NCBI RefSeq assembly: GCF_000953855.2
Contig: NZ_DF970243.1
Coordinates: 1-64,000 of the forward strand
Direction of reading: 5' to 3'
Source: Mizugakiibacter sediminis
Lineage (GTDB): Bacteria; Pseudomonadota; Gammaproteobacteria; Xanthomonadales; Rhodanobacteraceae
DNA length: 64,000 nt
The notes below the pieces were generated by a model. That model worked only from the letters and a program-made list of their open reading frames with translations, did not search any database and was not told the DNA's origin. Below are positions 1 to 7,784 of this stretch, piece by piece. The number at the start of each line of letters is the position of its first letter. Position 1 is the stretch's first letter. Position numbers and translations under genes: made by a program.

Positions 1-531
1 CGCGGCGTGGACTTCGGCTTCAAGTACCGCCTGCCGGAGACCCGTTTCGGCAACTTCGCGCTGACCTTCGACAGCACCTACATCGCCCAGTACGACAACG
101 ACACGGCGCCGGGTACCCCGGGCGATCTGGTCGTGCACGTGGCCGGCCATTACAACCGCGACTACGGCAACTACGCGCGTTGGCGTGCGCTGGCCGGCAT
201 CAACTGGAACCTGGGTCCGTGGGATGCTTCGTGGCGTATCCGCTACGTCGGCCCGATGGCGGTCGGCAATGCCGACGTGCGTCAGGGTACGTCGGCGGAC
301 GGCGGTATCCCGGGCGTGGAGCTGCCGATCGGCTCCTACACCTACAACAACTTCAGCGTGGGCTACAACATCGAGCCGATCAACACCCGCATCGACGTGG
401 GCGTGGACAACGCGTTCGACAAGCAGCCGCCGTTCCTGTACCAGAACAACGTGATCAACGCCAACACCGACGTGAACACGTACGACACGGTCGGCCGCTA
501 CTACTGGGCCCGCGTGACGGTCAAGTTCTGA
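1..531 (+). CDS. TonB-dependent outer membrane receptor, C-terminal part
   Basis: This is the end of an outer membrane beta-barrel; the start lies before the window. About 176 residues are visible, rich in alternating aromatic strands, and they end in YYWARVTVKF. A terminal aromatic residue after such a strand is typical of TonB-dependent receptors recognised by the Bam machinery. These proteins import siderophores, glycans or peptides using energy from TonB-ExbBD. The substrate cannot be told from this fragment. A strong terminator follows at 554-588, so the next genes probably have their own promoter. Confidence 0.85.
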   Translation, partial: RGVDFGFKYRLPETRFGNFALTFDSTYIAQYDNDTAPGTPGDLVVHVAGHYNRDYGNYARWRALAGINWNLGPWDASWRIRYVGPMAVGNADVRQGTSADGGIPGVELPIGSYTYNNFSVGYNIEPINTRIDVGVDNAFDKQPPFLYQNNVINANTDVNTYDTVGRYYWARVTVKF

Positions 532-553
532 TCTAGCGTTCTTGCCGTACCTG

Positions 554-588
554 AGCCGCGCGGCGCCAGCCGCGCGGCTTTTCTTTTT
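554..588 (+). terminator. Rho-independent terminator after the receptor gene
   Basis: A perfect 10-bp stem, AGCCGCGCGG at 554-563 and CCGCGCGGCT at 570-579, encloses a 6-nt loop. It is followed by TTTTCTTTTT. It lies 22 bases after the receptor stop codon. Confidence 0.9.
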
Positions 589-638
589 CCGCCGCAGGCC
601 CTAACGTGGCGTCTCTGTCATCCCGACCCTGCCACGCA

Positions 639-2468
639 ATGAGCGCCGTTGCCGTCCCCGAAATCTACACGTTGCTCCAGCAGGGCCGCCTGCAGGAGGC
701 CGAGCAGCTTGCGCGCATCGGTCTGGCAACGGCCCCGCAGGACGAGGCCATGCTCACCTTGCTCGGGGTCAGTCTGCAGATGCAGAAGCGGCCGGGCGAG
801 GCGGCGGACATCCACCGTCGGCTGACCGGGCTTCGGCCGCAGTCCAAGGAACACTGGAGCAACCTGGGCACCGCGTTGCGCGAGGCAGGCAGGCTGGACG
901 AAGCGCTCGCCGCGTACCGGCAGGCGCTCAGCCTCGCCCCCGGCGACGCCGTGGTCAGCCTCAACCTGGGACTGCTGCACATGGAGCGCGCGGAATACCC
1001 GCTGGCGCGCCGCCACCTGCTCGAGGCCTGCCACGCCGATCCCGGACTCAACGAGGCGCGCCTGTACGGCGCGATGATGTGCTACGAGTGCGGCGACAAC
1101 CCGACGGCCGAGCGGTTGGTCGAGGACTGGCGCATGTGGCCGGACCTGAGCGATGCGCAGCGCGTGGACCTGGCGTGGCTGCTCACCCAACTCGGCCAGA
1201 CCGCCGAAGGCGAGGCGCTGTTCGAGTCGGTGCTGGAGACCACGCAGGAACTGCCGCGCGTGCTGGCCAACCTGATCCTGCTGCGCGAGCGGGTCAATCG
1301 TCTCGACGAGGCGCGCGCTCTGCTGGCGCGGCTGCCCGAATCCGACGAGTCGATCGACCTGGTAGCGCGCAGCGAAGTGGTTGCGGCCCGCGCGGCGATG
1401 GCCATGCGCGAACGCGACCTGCCGACCGCGCGCCGGCTCTACGAGCAGCTGATCGCCGTGCCGCAGCCGGAGCGCCAACGCAGCAACCTCTATTTCGGCC
1501 TCGCGCACGTCTGCGACAAACAGGGCGATGTCGACGCCGCCATGCAGGCGCTGGCCAAGGCGCACGCCAGCCAGATGGAGACGGCGGCGCAATTGGTGCC
1601 GGAGCTGCTGGCTCCGGACGTGCAGCCGCTGAAGACCTCGACGCTGTGGGTGAGCGCGCAACAGCGCGCCGGCTGGCGGCCGGTATCGGCGCCGCCGACG
1701 GCGGAATCGCCGGTGTTCGTGGTCGGATTTCCGCGCTCCGGCACGACCATGCTCGAGCAGATGCTGGACGCCCATCCCGCACTGCAGGCGATGGACGAGC
1801 GCGCGTTCCTGCAGGGCGTGGTCGAGCGTCTGCGCGACTGGTACGGCCTAGCCTACCCGGACCAACTCGGCGAGTTGGATGACGCGCAGTGCGCGCAGCT
1901 GCGCCAGGCCTACATGCAACTGGTCGGCGGCGTGGTGCAGCTCAAGCCCGGTCAGCGGCTGGTGGACAAGAACCCGCTGAACATGCTGCGGCTGCCGCTG
2001 ATCAACCGGCTGTACCCCAACGCGAAGATCATCCTCGCGCTGCGCCATCCGTGCGACGTGCTGGTGAGTTGCTACATGCAGAGTTTCCGCGCACCCTCGT
2101 TCGCCGTGCTCTGCTCCTCGCTGGAGCGGCTGGCGCGAGGCTACGTCAACGCGATGCAGTTCTGGCTGCATCACGCCGCGCTGCTCAAGCCCGACATCAT
2201 GGAGCTGCGCTACGAGGCGATGCTCGACGATTTCGACGGCCACGTCGATCGGCTCGGCCGGTTCCTCGAGCTCGAGGACGCGTCGCCGCTGCGCAATTTC
2301 CACCAGCACGCGCGCGCCAAGGGCTTCATCAGCACGCCCAGCTACTCGCAGGTCGTCGAGCCGGTGAACAAGCGCGCGGTGGGTCGCTGGCACCGCTACC
2401 AGCGTTATCTGGAACCGGTGCTGCCGATCCTGGCGCCGATCATGGAGCACTGGGGCTATGAACCCTGA
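639..2468 (+). CDS. TPR-repeat sulfotransferase
   Basis: The N-terminal half (about residues 10-320) consists of tetratricopeptide repeats. The C-terminal half is a PAPS-dependent sulfotransferase. Its 5'-phosphosulfate loop GFPRSGTTMLEQML lies near residue 360 and its 3'-phosphate-binding segment LALRHPCDVLVSC near 466. The family moves sulfate from PAPS to an acceptor, and TPR-fused members are suspected to act on proteins or peptides. No acceptor is known here. I chose the ATG at 639; a GTG at 606 would add 11 residues of atypical sequence. It overlaps the next gene by 11 bases, which suggests translational coupling to the hydroxylase. Confidence 0.82.
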   Translation: MSAVAVPEIYTLLQQGRLQEAEQLARIGLATAPQDEAMLTLLGVSLQMQKRPGEAADIHRRLTGLRPQSKEHWSNLGTALREAGRLDEALAAYRQALSLAPGDAVVSLNLGLLHMERAEYPLARRHLLEACHADPGLNEARLYGAMMCYECGDNPTAERLVEDWRMWPDLSDAQRVDLAWLLTQLGQTAEGEALFESVLETTQELPRVLANLILLRERVNRLDEARALLARLPESDESIDLVARSEVVAARAAMAMRERDLPTARRLYEQLIAVPQPERQRSNLYFGLAHVCDKQGDVDAAMQALAKAHASQMETAAQLVPELLAPDVQPLKTSTLWVSAQQRAGWRPVSAPPTAESPVFVVGFPRSGTTMLEQMLDAHPALQAMDERAFLQGVVERLRDWYGLAYPDQLGELDDAQCAQLRQAYMQLVGGVVQLKPGQRLVDKNPLNMLRLPLINRLYPNAKIILALRHPCDVLVSCYMQSFRAPSFAVLCSSLERLARGYVNAMQFWLHHAALLKPDIMELRYEAMLDDFDGHVDRLGRFLELEDASPLRNFHQHARAKGFISTPSYSQVVEPVNKRAVGRWHRYQRYLEPVLPILAPIMEHWGYEP

Positions 2469-3075
2469 GCCGACCACGGCGAGGCCGCCGATGCGCGACC
2501 GCCTGCAGGACTACGTGCAGTGGTACGACGGCGCGCTGACGCCGGCGTTCTGTAGCCAGCTGATCGCGGCGTTCCAGCAGACGCGCCAGCAGCAGATCGA
2601 GCGCACGCGCGGCTGGCGGCCGGGGCTCAAGGACAGCGCCTGGACCGAACTCGACATCACGCCGCTGGCGGACGAGGCGTTCCGCGGCTTCTTCTACGAC
2701 CAGATCGATCGCTATCTGGCGCGCTACAACGCCCACCTCGGCCTGACCCTGCCGGTGCCGGGCTCGACCCTGCTGGCGCCGCTGCGCATGAAGCGCTACG
2801 CCGTCGGCAAGGGCGAATGGTTCCAACCGCACTTCGACTCGATCAACGAAGTTGCGAGCCGCTATCTGGTGTTCCTGTGGTACCTGAACGACGTCGCTGA
2901 AGGCGGCGAGACGGAGTTTTGCGACCTCGACCTCAAGGTGGAGGCCCGCACCGGCCGCCTGCTGGTGTTTCCGCCGTACTGGATGTACCAGCACGCCGGC
3001 CTGCCGCCGCGCTCGAACGACAAGTACATCCTCTCGACCTATCTGATGTTCCCGGCGTCGTCGCCGGGGCGCTGA
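2458..3075 (+). CDS. 2-oxoglutarate/Fe(II)-dependent dioxygenase, prolyl 4-hydroxylase-like
   Basis: A 205-residue single-domain oxygenase. The iron triad is visible as H125-x-D127 in QPHFDS and H179 in MYQHAG; K189 is placed to bind 2-oxoglutarate. Family enzymes hydroxylate prolyl or other side chains, usually of proteins, while decarboxylating 2-oxoglutarate. No signal peptide is visible, so it should act in the cytoplasm. Its start lies inside the sulfotransferase gene, so both are probably made together and may modify the same substrate (inference). Confidence 0.8.
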   Translation: MNPEPTTARPPMRDRLQDYVQWYDGALTPAFCSQLIAAFQQTRQQQIERTRGWRPGLKDSAWTELDITPLADEAFRGFFYDQIDRYLARYNAHLGLTLPVPGSTLLAPLRMKRYAVGKGEWFQPHFDSINEVASRYLVFLWYLNDVAEGGETEFCDLDLKVEARTGRLLVFPPYWMYQHAGLPPRSNDKYILSTYLMFPASSPGR

Positions 3076-3088
3076 TCCGGGGCGGTGC

Positions 3089-4000
3089 TCAGTCGCCCTT
3101 GCGGATGTGGATGTCGCCGCTGAAGGTCTCCACCGTCACGCGGCCGGCGCCGGCGCCGATGCGGGCGTCGAGATGCGTGCCCGGGCCGTGCTCGGGCCGT
3201 TCGGCGCTGCCGAAGTCGCTCTGCAGGTTGCCGCTGAAGGTCTCGGCGCTGAGCTGCGCGGACAGGTCCGCCGGCAGGTTCAGGCGCACGTCGCCGCTCA
3301 TCGTTTCCACGTGCAGGTTGGCGTCGGCGGCGAGGCGGACGCCGAGCACGATGTCGCCGGACACCGTGCTGGCCTGGCCCTTGCGCAGCGGCCCGCCATT
3401 GACGCGAATGCCGCCCGACACCGTCTGCACGTCGGCGGATTCGCTCACCGACGGGATGACCACGTTGCCGCTGACCGTTTCCACGTTTGCCTTGCGCACC
3501 GGCGCGCCGAGCTCGACGTCGCCGCTGACGCTGTCGACGCTGATTTCCGGGCTGCGCGCATCCAGCCGCACGCGGCCGCTGACCGTGTTGACGTCGACCT
3601 TGCCGCCGGCGAGGCCGCTGACGCTGACCGGCGCGCTGACCACGTCGACGGCGAGCGCGACGCCGCGCGGCACGTGCACGTCGAGGTCGGTCGGCCCCAT
3701 GCGGCTGTCGCTGCCCCAACTGAACCAGCCGGATTTCTCGGGCCCCTCCACCTTGATGCGCAGGTCGTGGGCGTCGCCTTCGACGGCCAGGCGCCTGGCG
3801 CCCTCGCCGAGCGTGCCGGTGATCTGCACCTGGTTGCGGTCCCAGGCCGTGACTTTCACTTCGCCCTTGACGTTGCTGATGCTGATGCGGGCATCGGCAG
3901 CGACGTCGCGCAGCTCGTTGATCGGCGTGCCGGCGGCGAGCGTCGCCGCGGCGTGACCGCCGAGGGCGAGCGCCAAAGCCAGAAGGGTGAGCGGTTTCAT
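3089..4000 (-). CDS. Secreted DUF4097-type beta-solenoid protein
   Basis: A 303-residue protein with an N-terminal signal peptide (MKPLTLLALALALGG...). Most of it is a repeat of the form V-x-T-x-SG-x-[VI], such as VNTVSGRVRL, VETVSGNVV, VETMSGDVRL and VETFSGDIHI. I count about eight copies spaced roughly 20-25 residues apart, as in DUF4097 right-handed beta-helices. The molecular function of the family is unknown. The start at 4000 has the ribosome site GAGGAG just upstream. It is the last gene of a minus-strand set after a sigma factor and a probable anti-sigma factor, so it is probably part of that stress or envelope response (inference). Confidence 0.8.
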   Translation of the reverse strand: MKPLTLLALALALGGHAAATLAAGTPINELRDVAADARISISNVKGEVKVTAWDRNQVQITGTLGEGARRLAVEGDAHDLRIKVEGPEKSGWFSWGSDSRMGPTDLDVHVPRGVALAVDVVSAPVSVSGLAGGKVDVNTVSGRVRLDARSPEISVDSVSGDVELGAPVRKANVETVSGNVVIPSVSESADVQTVSGGIRVNGGPLRKGQASTVSGDIVLGVRLAADANLHVETMSGDVRLNLPADLSAQLSAETFSGNLQSDFGSAERPEHGPGTHLDARIGAGAGRVTVETFSGDIHIRKGD

Positions 4001-4014
4001 CGGAGGTCTCCTCG

Positions 4015-4428
4015 TCAGCCGGCGCGGTGTTCGAGCTGCCGCAGGCGGGCCTGCTGGCGCTCGGTGCGGTCGATCAATCGGTGCAGGAAGGCGGCCTTGG
4101 GCGATTCGTCCAGGGCCTGCCGCAATTCGTAGCGCGCCGCATCCAGCTCGATGGCGGCGCCGGCGAGGCGCGGGTCGTGCGGGTTCCAGCGCGCCTCCCG
4201 CCCCACCGCGGGCGCGTCCGCCGCGGCCTCGAGCAGCAGGCGCGCGCTGATGCCGCCGACCACCAGCGCCACGGCCGCGCTGGCCGCGGCCAGCAGCAGG
4301 CGCGGCGAACGCCGGCGGCGCGGCGCCGGCGCGGCGATGCGCGCGGCGATGTCCGGCCACAGGTCGCGGCCGGGTTCGACCGGCGCGTTCAGCGCGCGGG
4401 CCTGCTTCAGCCATGCGAGCTCGTTCAT
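4015..4428 (-). CDS. Probable single-pass anti-sigma factor
   Basis: A 137-residue protein with a basic, Arg-rich stretch followed by one membrane helix at about residues 43-62 (LLLAAASAAVALVVGG). A C-terminal helical region rich in Gln, Arg and Leu follows. It overlaps the sigma factor gene by ATGA and has the ribosome site GGGAGG. Position and topology fit a membrane-bound anti-sigma factor, or an accessory protein, for the upstream ECF sigma factor. I see no zinc-binding HxxxCxxC motif, so it is not a classical ZAS protein and the role is inferred from context. Confidence 0.6.
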   Translation of the reverse strand: MNELAWLKQARALNAPVEPGRDLWPDIAARIAAPAPRRRRSPRLLLAAASAAVALVVGGISARLLLEAAADAPAVGREARWNPHDPRLAGAAIELDAARYELRQALDESPKAAFLHRLIDRTERQQARLRQLEHRAG

Positions 4429-4976
4429 GTCGTACCTCCCAGCGCGCGCCTCAGCAGACCGCGCGCGCGGTGCAATTGCGCTTTCGAGGAGCCGACCGCC
4501 ATGCCCAGCTCGGCGGCGATCTCCTCGTGTTTCCAGCCTTCGACGTCGTGCAGCACCAGCACCGCGCGCGCCCGCGGCGGCAGCGTGCCGATCGCGCGCT
4601 CCAGCTCGGCGCGCTCGACCGGGCAGAACGGCTGCTGCGGCTGCTCCGGCAGGTCTTCGCTGCCGCCCGCCGTGTCGACCGGATCGCTGCGCTGCGCGCG
4701 CAGGTCCATCAGCGCGACGTTCACCGCCAGGCGGTACAGCCAGGTGCCGAACGCGCTCTCGTGGCGGAAGCCGTCCAGTTTCTGCCAGGCGCGCACGAAC
4801 GCCTCCTGCACCAGCTCCTCGGCGCGTCCGTGGTCGTAGCCGACCAGGCGCAGCAGCGCGCCGTGCACGCGGCCGACGTGGCGGCGGTAGAGCGTCTCGA
4901 ACGCACGCACGTCGCCGCGGGCGGCGGCGCGGGCGAGTGCGGCGTCCGCGGGCTCCGTGCGGAGCGCTGGCTGCAT
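4425..4976 (-). CDS. ECF-type RNA polymerase sigma factor
   Basis: About 183 residues with the two ECF domains. Region 2 (ALLRLVGYDHGRAEELVQEAFVRAW...) binds core polymerase and the -10 element. Region 4 (ELERAIGTLPPRARAVL..., then EEIAAELGMAVGSSKAQLHRA) is a helix-turn-helix for the -35 element. It directs polymerase to a small stress or envelope regulon, probably including its own operon. The start at 4976 is the first ATG before the conserved part; starts at 5009 and 5030 are possible and no ribosome site decides between them. It is the first gene of the sigma/anti-sigma/DUF4097 operon. Confidence 0.85.
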   Translation of the reverse strand: MQPALRTEPADAALARAAARGDVRAFETLYRRHVGRVHGALLRLVGYDHGRAEELVQEAFVRAWQKLDGFRHESAFGTWLYRLAVNVALMDLRAQRSDPVDTAGGSEDLPEQPQQPFCPVERAELERAIGTLPPRARAVLVLHDVEGWKHEEIAAELGMAVGSSKAQLHRARGLLRRALGGTT

Positions 4977-5102
4977 GGGCGTCACGCGGGCAGGGCAGGC
5001 ACCGTCCATCTTGCCAGTTTGGATGCGCATCCGGCGATGACGGTTTAAGCCGCCGCGGCCACGGCGGCCGGTACGTTATGATCGATCGCATCGGCGACGC
5101 GC

Positions 5103-6806
5103 ATGTCGCTGTCGGCCCGCACCCTCGAACCGAGCGCAGCCAGCGCGGAATTCCGCATGGATCCCACCCTCCCCATCGCCGAGGATCGCGCCGCCGCCGA
5201 CGCGGCGGTCGGACGATTCCGCGAAATCGCGGCCCTGAGGGGCGCACAGGCCGGGCTGGAGGCGCTGCGGACGGATCTGCTGTCGGCGCCTGCGGCGGCG
5301 TGGGTGGCCTGCGCGCGGCAGCTTGCCGCCCAAGGCGCCGCGGAGATCGCGGTGGCGTTGCTGCGCACGGCGCCCGCGACGCTGGCGGCGCAACCGGCGC
5401 TGCGCGTGGCGCTCGGCGAGGCGCTTTGGCAGGCCGGCGCCGCCGGCGAGGCCGAGGCCACGCTGCGGCGCGTGCTCGCCGAGGACCCTGAGCGTCATCC
5501 CGCAGCCCTGGCGCTGGCCCGCCAGCTGCGCAATCGCGGACGGCTCGACGCCGCGGTGGCGGTGCTGGAAGCGGCATGCGGGCCGGATGCCGGTCTCGCC
5601 GTGCTGCTGGAATGCGCGCTGTTCATGAAGCAGTGCCAGCGCGAGGCGCGGGCGCTGGCCTTGTGCGAGGACGCGCTCGCGCGCGGCGAGCGCGATGCGC
5701 GCCTGCTCGCCCTGGCCGGCAATCTTGCCCTCGCCCTGGGGCGCTTCGAGCAGGCGCGCGCGCGGCTGCTCGAGGCCATCGCGCAGGGCGTCGATTTCAA
5801 CGAGTGGCAGGTGCCCGAGGCACTGGCGCGCGCGCAGCGTTACCGCGACCCGCAGCACCCCGACTTCGCCCGCTTCGAGGCCTGGCGCGGCGATCCGCGG
5901 TTGGGCCCGCGGGCGCGCGCGTCGCTGCTGTTCGGCCTGGCCAAGGCGTACGACGACGTCGGCGACTACGCGCGCGCGGCGGCGCTGCTGCGCGAGGCCA
6001 ACGCGCTCGCCCGCAGCGTTTCGCCGTGGTCGCGCGAAAGCTGGCGCGCCGCCATCGCCGCGCGATTGGCGGCGCCGGCGCCGCGCGTGACCGCATCGGT
6101 GGCAAGCGGCTGCGCGCCGGTGTTCGTGGTCGGCCTGCCGCGCACGGGCACGACCCTGGTGGCGGAATTGCTGGGGCGCCATCCGCACGTGCGCAACCGC
6201 GGCGAGCTGCCGGTGCTGGGCTACGTCGCCAACCGGCTGCGGCAGAGCGGGCGCGAGGAAGACCCCGCCGTGCTGCGCGAGGCGGCGGAGCTGTACCTCG
6301 CGCACCTGCGTCAGGACGACGCGCCGGCCCGCTGGTACGTCGACAAGGATCCGCTGAACTTCCGCTACCTCGACAGCGTCGCCGCGCTGTTCCCGCAGGC
6401 GCGGGTGGTGTATTGCCGGCGCAATCGCCGCGACACGGCGCTGTCGATCTGGTCGCAGATGTTCGGCAATCCCGAGTACGGCTTCGCCGGCGACTTCGCC
6501 GACATCGCCGCGGTCGCCGCCGACTGCGAGCGGCTGATGGCGCACTGGCGGCGCACGTTGCCGCTGGCCATCCACGTGCTCGACTACGAGCATCTCGCCG
6601 CGCAGCCGCAGGCAACCTTGGACGCGCTCGGCGCGTTCATCGGCCTGCCGCCTTTCGACCTGCTCGCCGCGCCGGCGCCGGAAGGCGCGGCGATCGCCAG
6701 CGCCAGCCTGTGGCAGGCGCGGCAGCCGGTGCACCAGGGCTCGATCGGCCGCTGGCGGCACTACGCGCCCTACCTGCCCGAACTGGCCGCGGCGTTCCCC
6801 GACTGA
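5103..6806 (+). CDS. TPR-repeat sulfotransferase (second copy)
   Basis: A 567-residue protein built like the one at 639-2468. A helical TPR-like N-terminal region runs to about residue 320, then a sulfotransferase domain. The PAPS-binding loop is VGLPRTGTTLVAELLGRHP near residue 345, and the 3'-phosphate segment YCRRNRRDTALSIW lies near 437. The loop is intact, so the enzyme should be active. An alternative ATG lies at 5157. The two sulfotransferases differ a lot in sequence and probably have different acceptors. The 3' end overlaps the convergent deacetylase-like gene by 37 bases. Confidence 0.8.
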   Translation: MSLSARTLEPSAASAEFRMDPTLPIAEDRAAADAAVGRFREIAALRGAQAGLEALRTDLLSAPAAAWVACARQLAAQGAAEIAVALLRTAPATLAAQPALRVALGEALWQAGAAGEAEATLRRVLAEDPERHPAALALARQLRNRGRLDAAVAVLEAACGPDAGLAVLLECALFMKQCQREARALALCEDALARGERDARLLALAGNLALALGRFEQARARLLEAIAQGVDFNEWQVPEALARAQRYRDPQHPDFARFEAWRGDPRLGPRARASLLFGLAKAYDDVGDYARAAALLREANALARSVSPWSRESWRAAIAARLAAPAPRVTASVASGCAPVFVVGLPRTGTTLVAELLGRHPHVRNRGELPVLGYVANRLRQSGREEDPAVLREAAELYLAHLRQDDAPARWYVDKDPLNFRYLDSVAALFPQARVVYCRRNRRDTALSIWSQMFGNPEYGFAGDFADIAAVAADCERLMAHWRRTLPLAIHVLDYEHLAAQPQATLDALGAFIGLPPFDLLAAPAPEGAAIASASLWQARQPVHQGSIGRWRHYAPYLPELAAAFPD

Positions 6807-7717
6807 GGCGCGTGCGCCGCCCAGCGACGGGCGGCCTCGCACACCGTGCCGAAATGGATGTCGGCGATGTCCTCGACGTCCTCGGCGTAACCGCCGGCCA
6901 TGGCGATCGCGCAGGGCAGGGCGGCGCGCGCCAGCGTGTCGAGCACGTAGCGGTCGCGCTGGCGCAGACCGGCCTTGCTGAGCAACATGCGGCCGAGCGT
7001 GTCGCCGGCGTAGGGGTCGGCGCCGGCGAGGTAGATCGCGGCGTCGGCCTCGGCCCGCGCGATCGCCTCGGGCAAGTGCCGCGCCAGCAGGTCGAGGTAG
7101 CGGCGGTCGTCGCAGCCTTCGGGCACGGCGACGTCGAGGTCGCCCGGCTCCTTCAGCGCCGGATAGTTGCGCGCGTCGTGCATGGAGAAGGCGAAGATCG
7201 AGGGATCGCCGCGCACCAGCGCCGCGGTGCCGTTGCCCTGGTGCACGTCGAGGTCGACGATCAGCACGCGCCGCGCCAGGCCGAGCGCCTGCGCGTGGCG
7301 GGCGGCGACCACGGCGTCGTTGAACACGCAGTAGCCGCGGCCGTGGTCGGCGTGCGCATGGTGGGTGCCGCCGGCCAGGTTGACCGCGACGCGCTCGCCG
7401 CGCAGCGCGGTCTCCAGCGCGGCCATGGTGCCGCCGACCGAGCGGCGCGCGCGTTCGACCATCGCCGGCGACCATGGGAAGCCGAGACGGCGCTGCTCGG
7501 TGGCGGTGAGCGTGCCGGCGGCGAGCCGGGCCAGATAGTCGGCGGTGTGCGCGCGCAGCAGCGCGGCGTCGTCGGCGGCCACCGGCTCGCGCAGTTCGAT
7601 GCCGAGCGCGTCGGCGTGCGCGACGACGCGCTCGTACAGCCGCCGGTACTTGGCCATCGGAAAGCGATGGCCGGCGGGCAGCGGCAGCACGAAATGGTGG
7701 CAGTAGAACGCTTTCAC
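6770..7717 (-). CDS. Histone deacetylase-family protein (acetylpolyamine/acetoin-utilization type)
   Basis: A 315-residue zinc hydrolase of the arginase/deacetylase fold. The active-site stretch GGTHHAHADHGRGYCVF carries the His pair. DLDVHQGNGT supplies zinc-binding Asp and His, and AGADPYAGD a further Asp. Bacterial members remove acetyl groups from small amines or proteins; the substrate here is unknown. The start is GTG, chosen because the first residues (KAFYCHHFVLPLPAGHRFP) look like the conserved family N-terminus, although no ribosome site is evident. Confidence 0.82.
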   Translation of the reverse strand: MKAFYCHHFVLPLPAGHRFPMAKYRRLYERVVAHADALGIELREPVAADDAALLRAHTADYLARLAAGTLTATEQRRLGFPWSPAMVERARRSVGGTMAALETALRGERVAVNLAGGTHHAHADHGRGYCVFNDAVVAARHAQALGLARRVLIVDLDVHQGNGTAALVRGDPSIFAFSMHDARNYPALKEPGDLDVAVPEGCDDRRYLDLLARHLPEAIARAEADAAIYLAGADPYAGDTLGRMLLSKAGLRQRDRYVLDTLARAALPCAIAMAGGYAEDVEDIADIHFGTVCEAARRWAAHAPQSGNAAASSGR

Positions 7718-7784
7718 GAAGAAGAACGGCGCGGGACGGCGCGGCGCCGGCCCGCGAGTGTAGCGACGCGATGCCGCCGCGGCG

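Noticed and set aside
606-638. GTG start for the first sulfotransferase
   Set aside because: It adds an atypical Ser/Arg/Cys stretch without a ribosome site; the ATG at 639 fits better.
6770-6806. Frameshift or misassembly at the sulfotransferase/deacetylase overlap
   Set aside because: Both convergent frames remain open through ordinary C-terminal sequence, so a 37-base overlap is acceptable.
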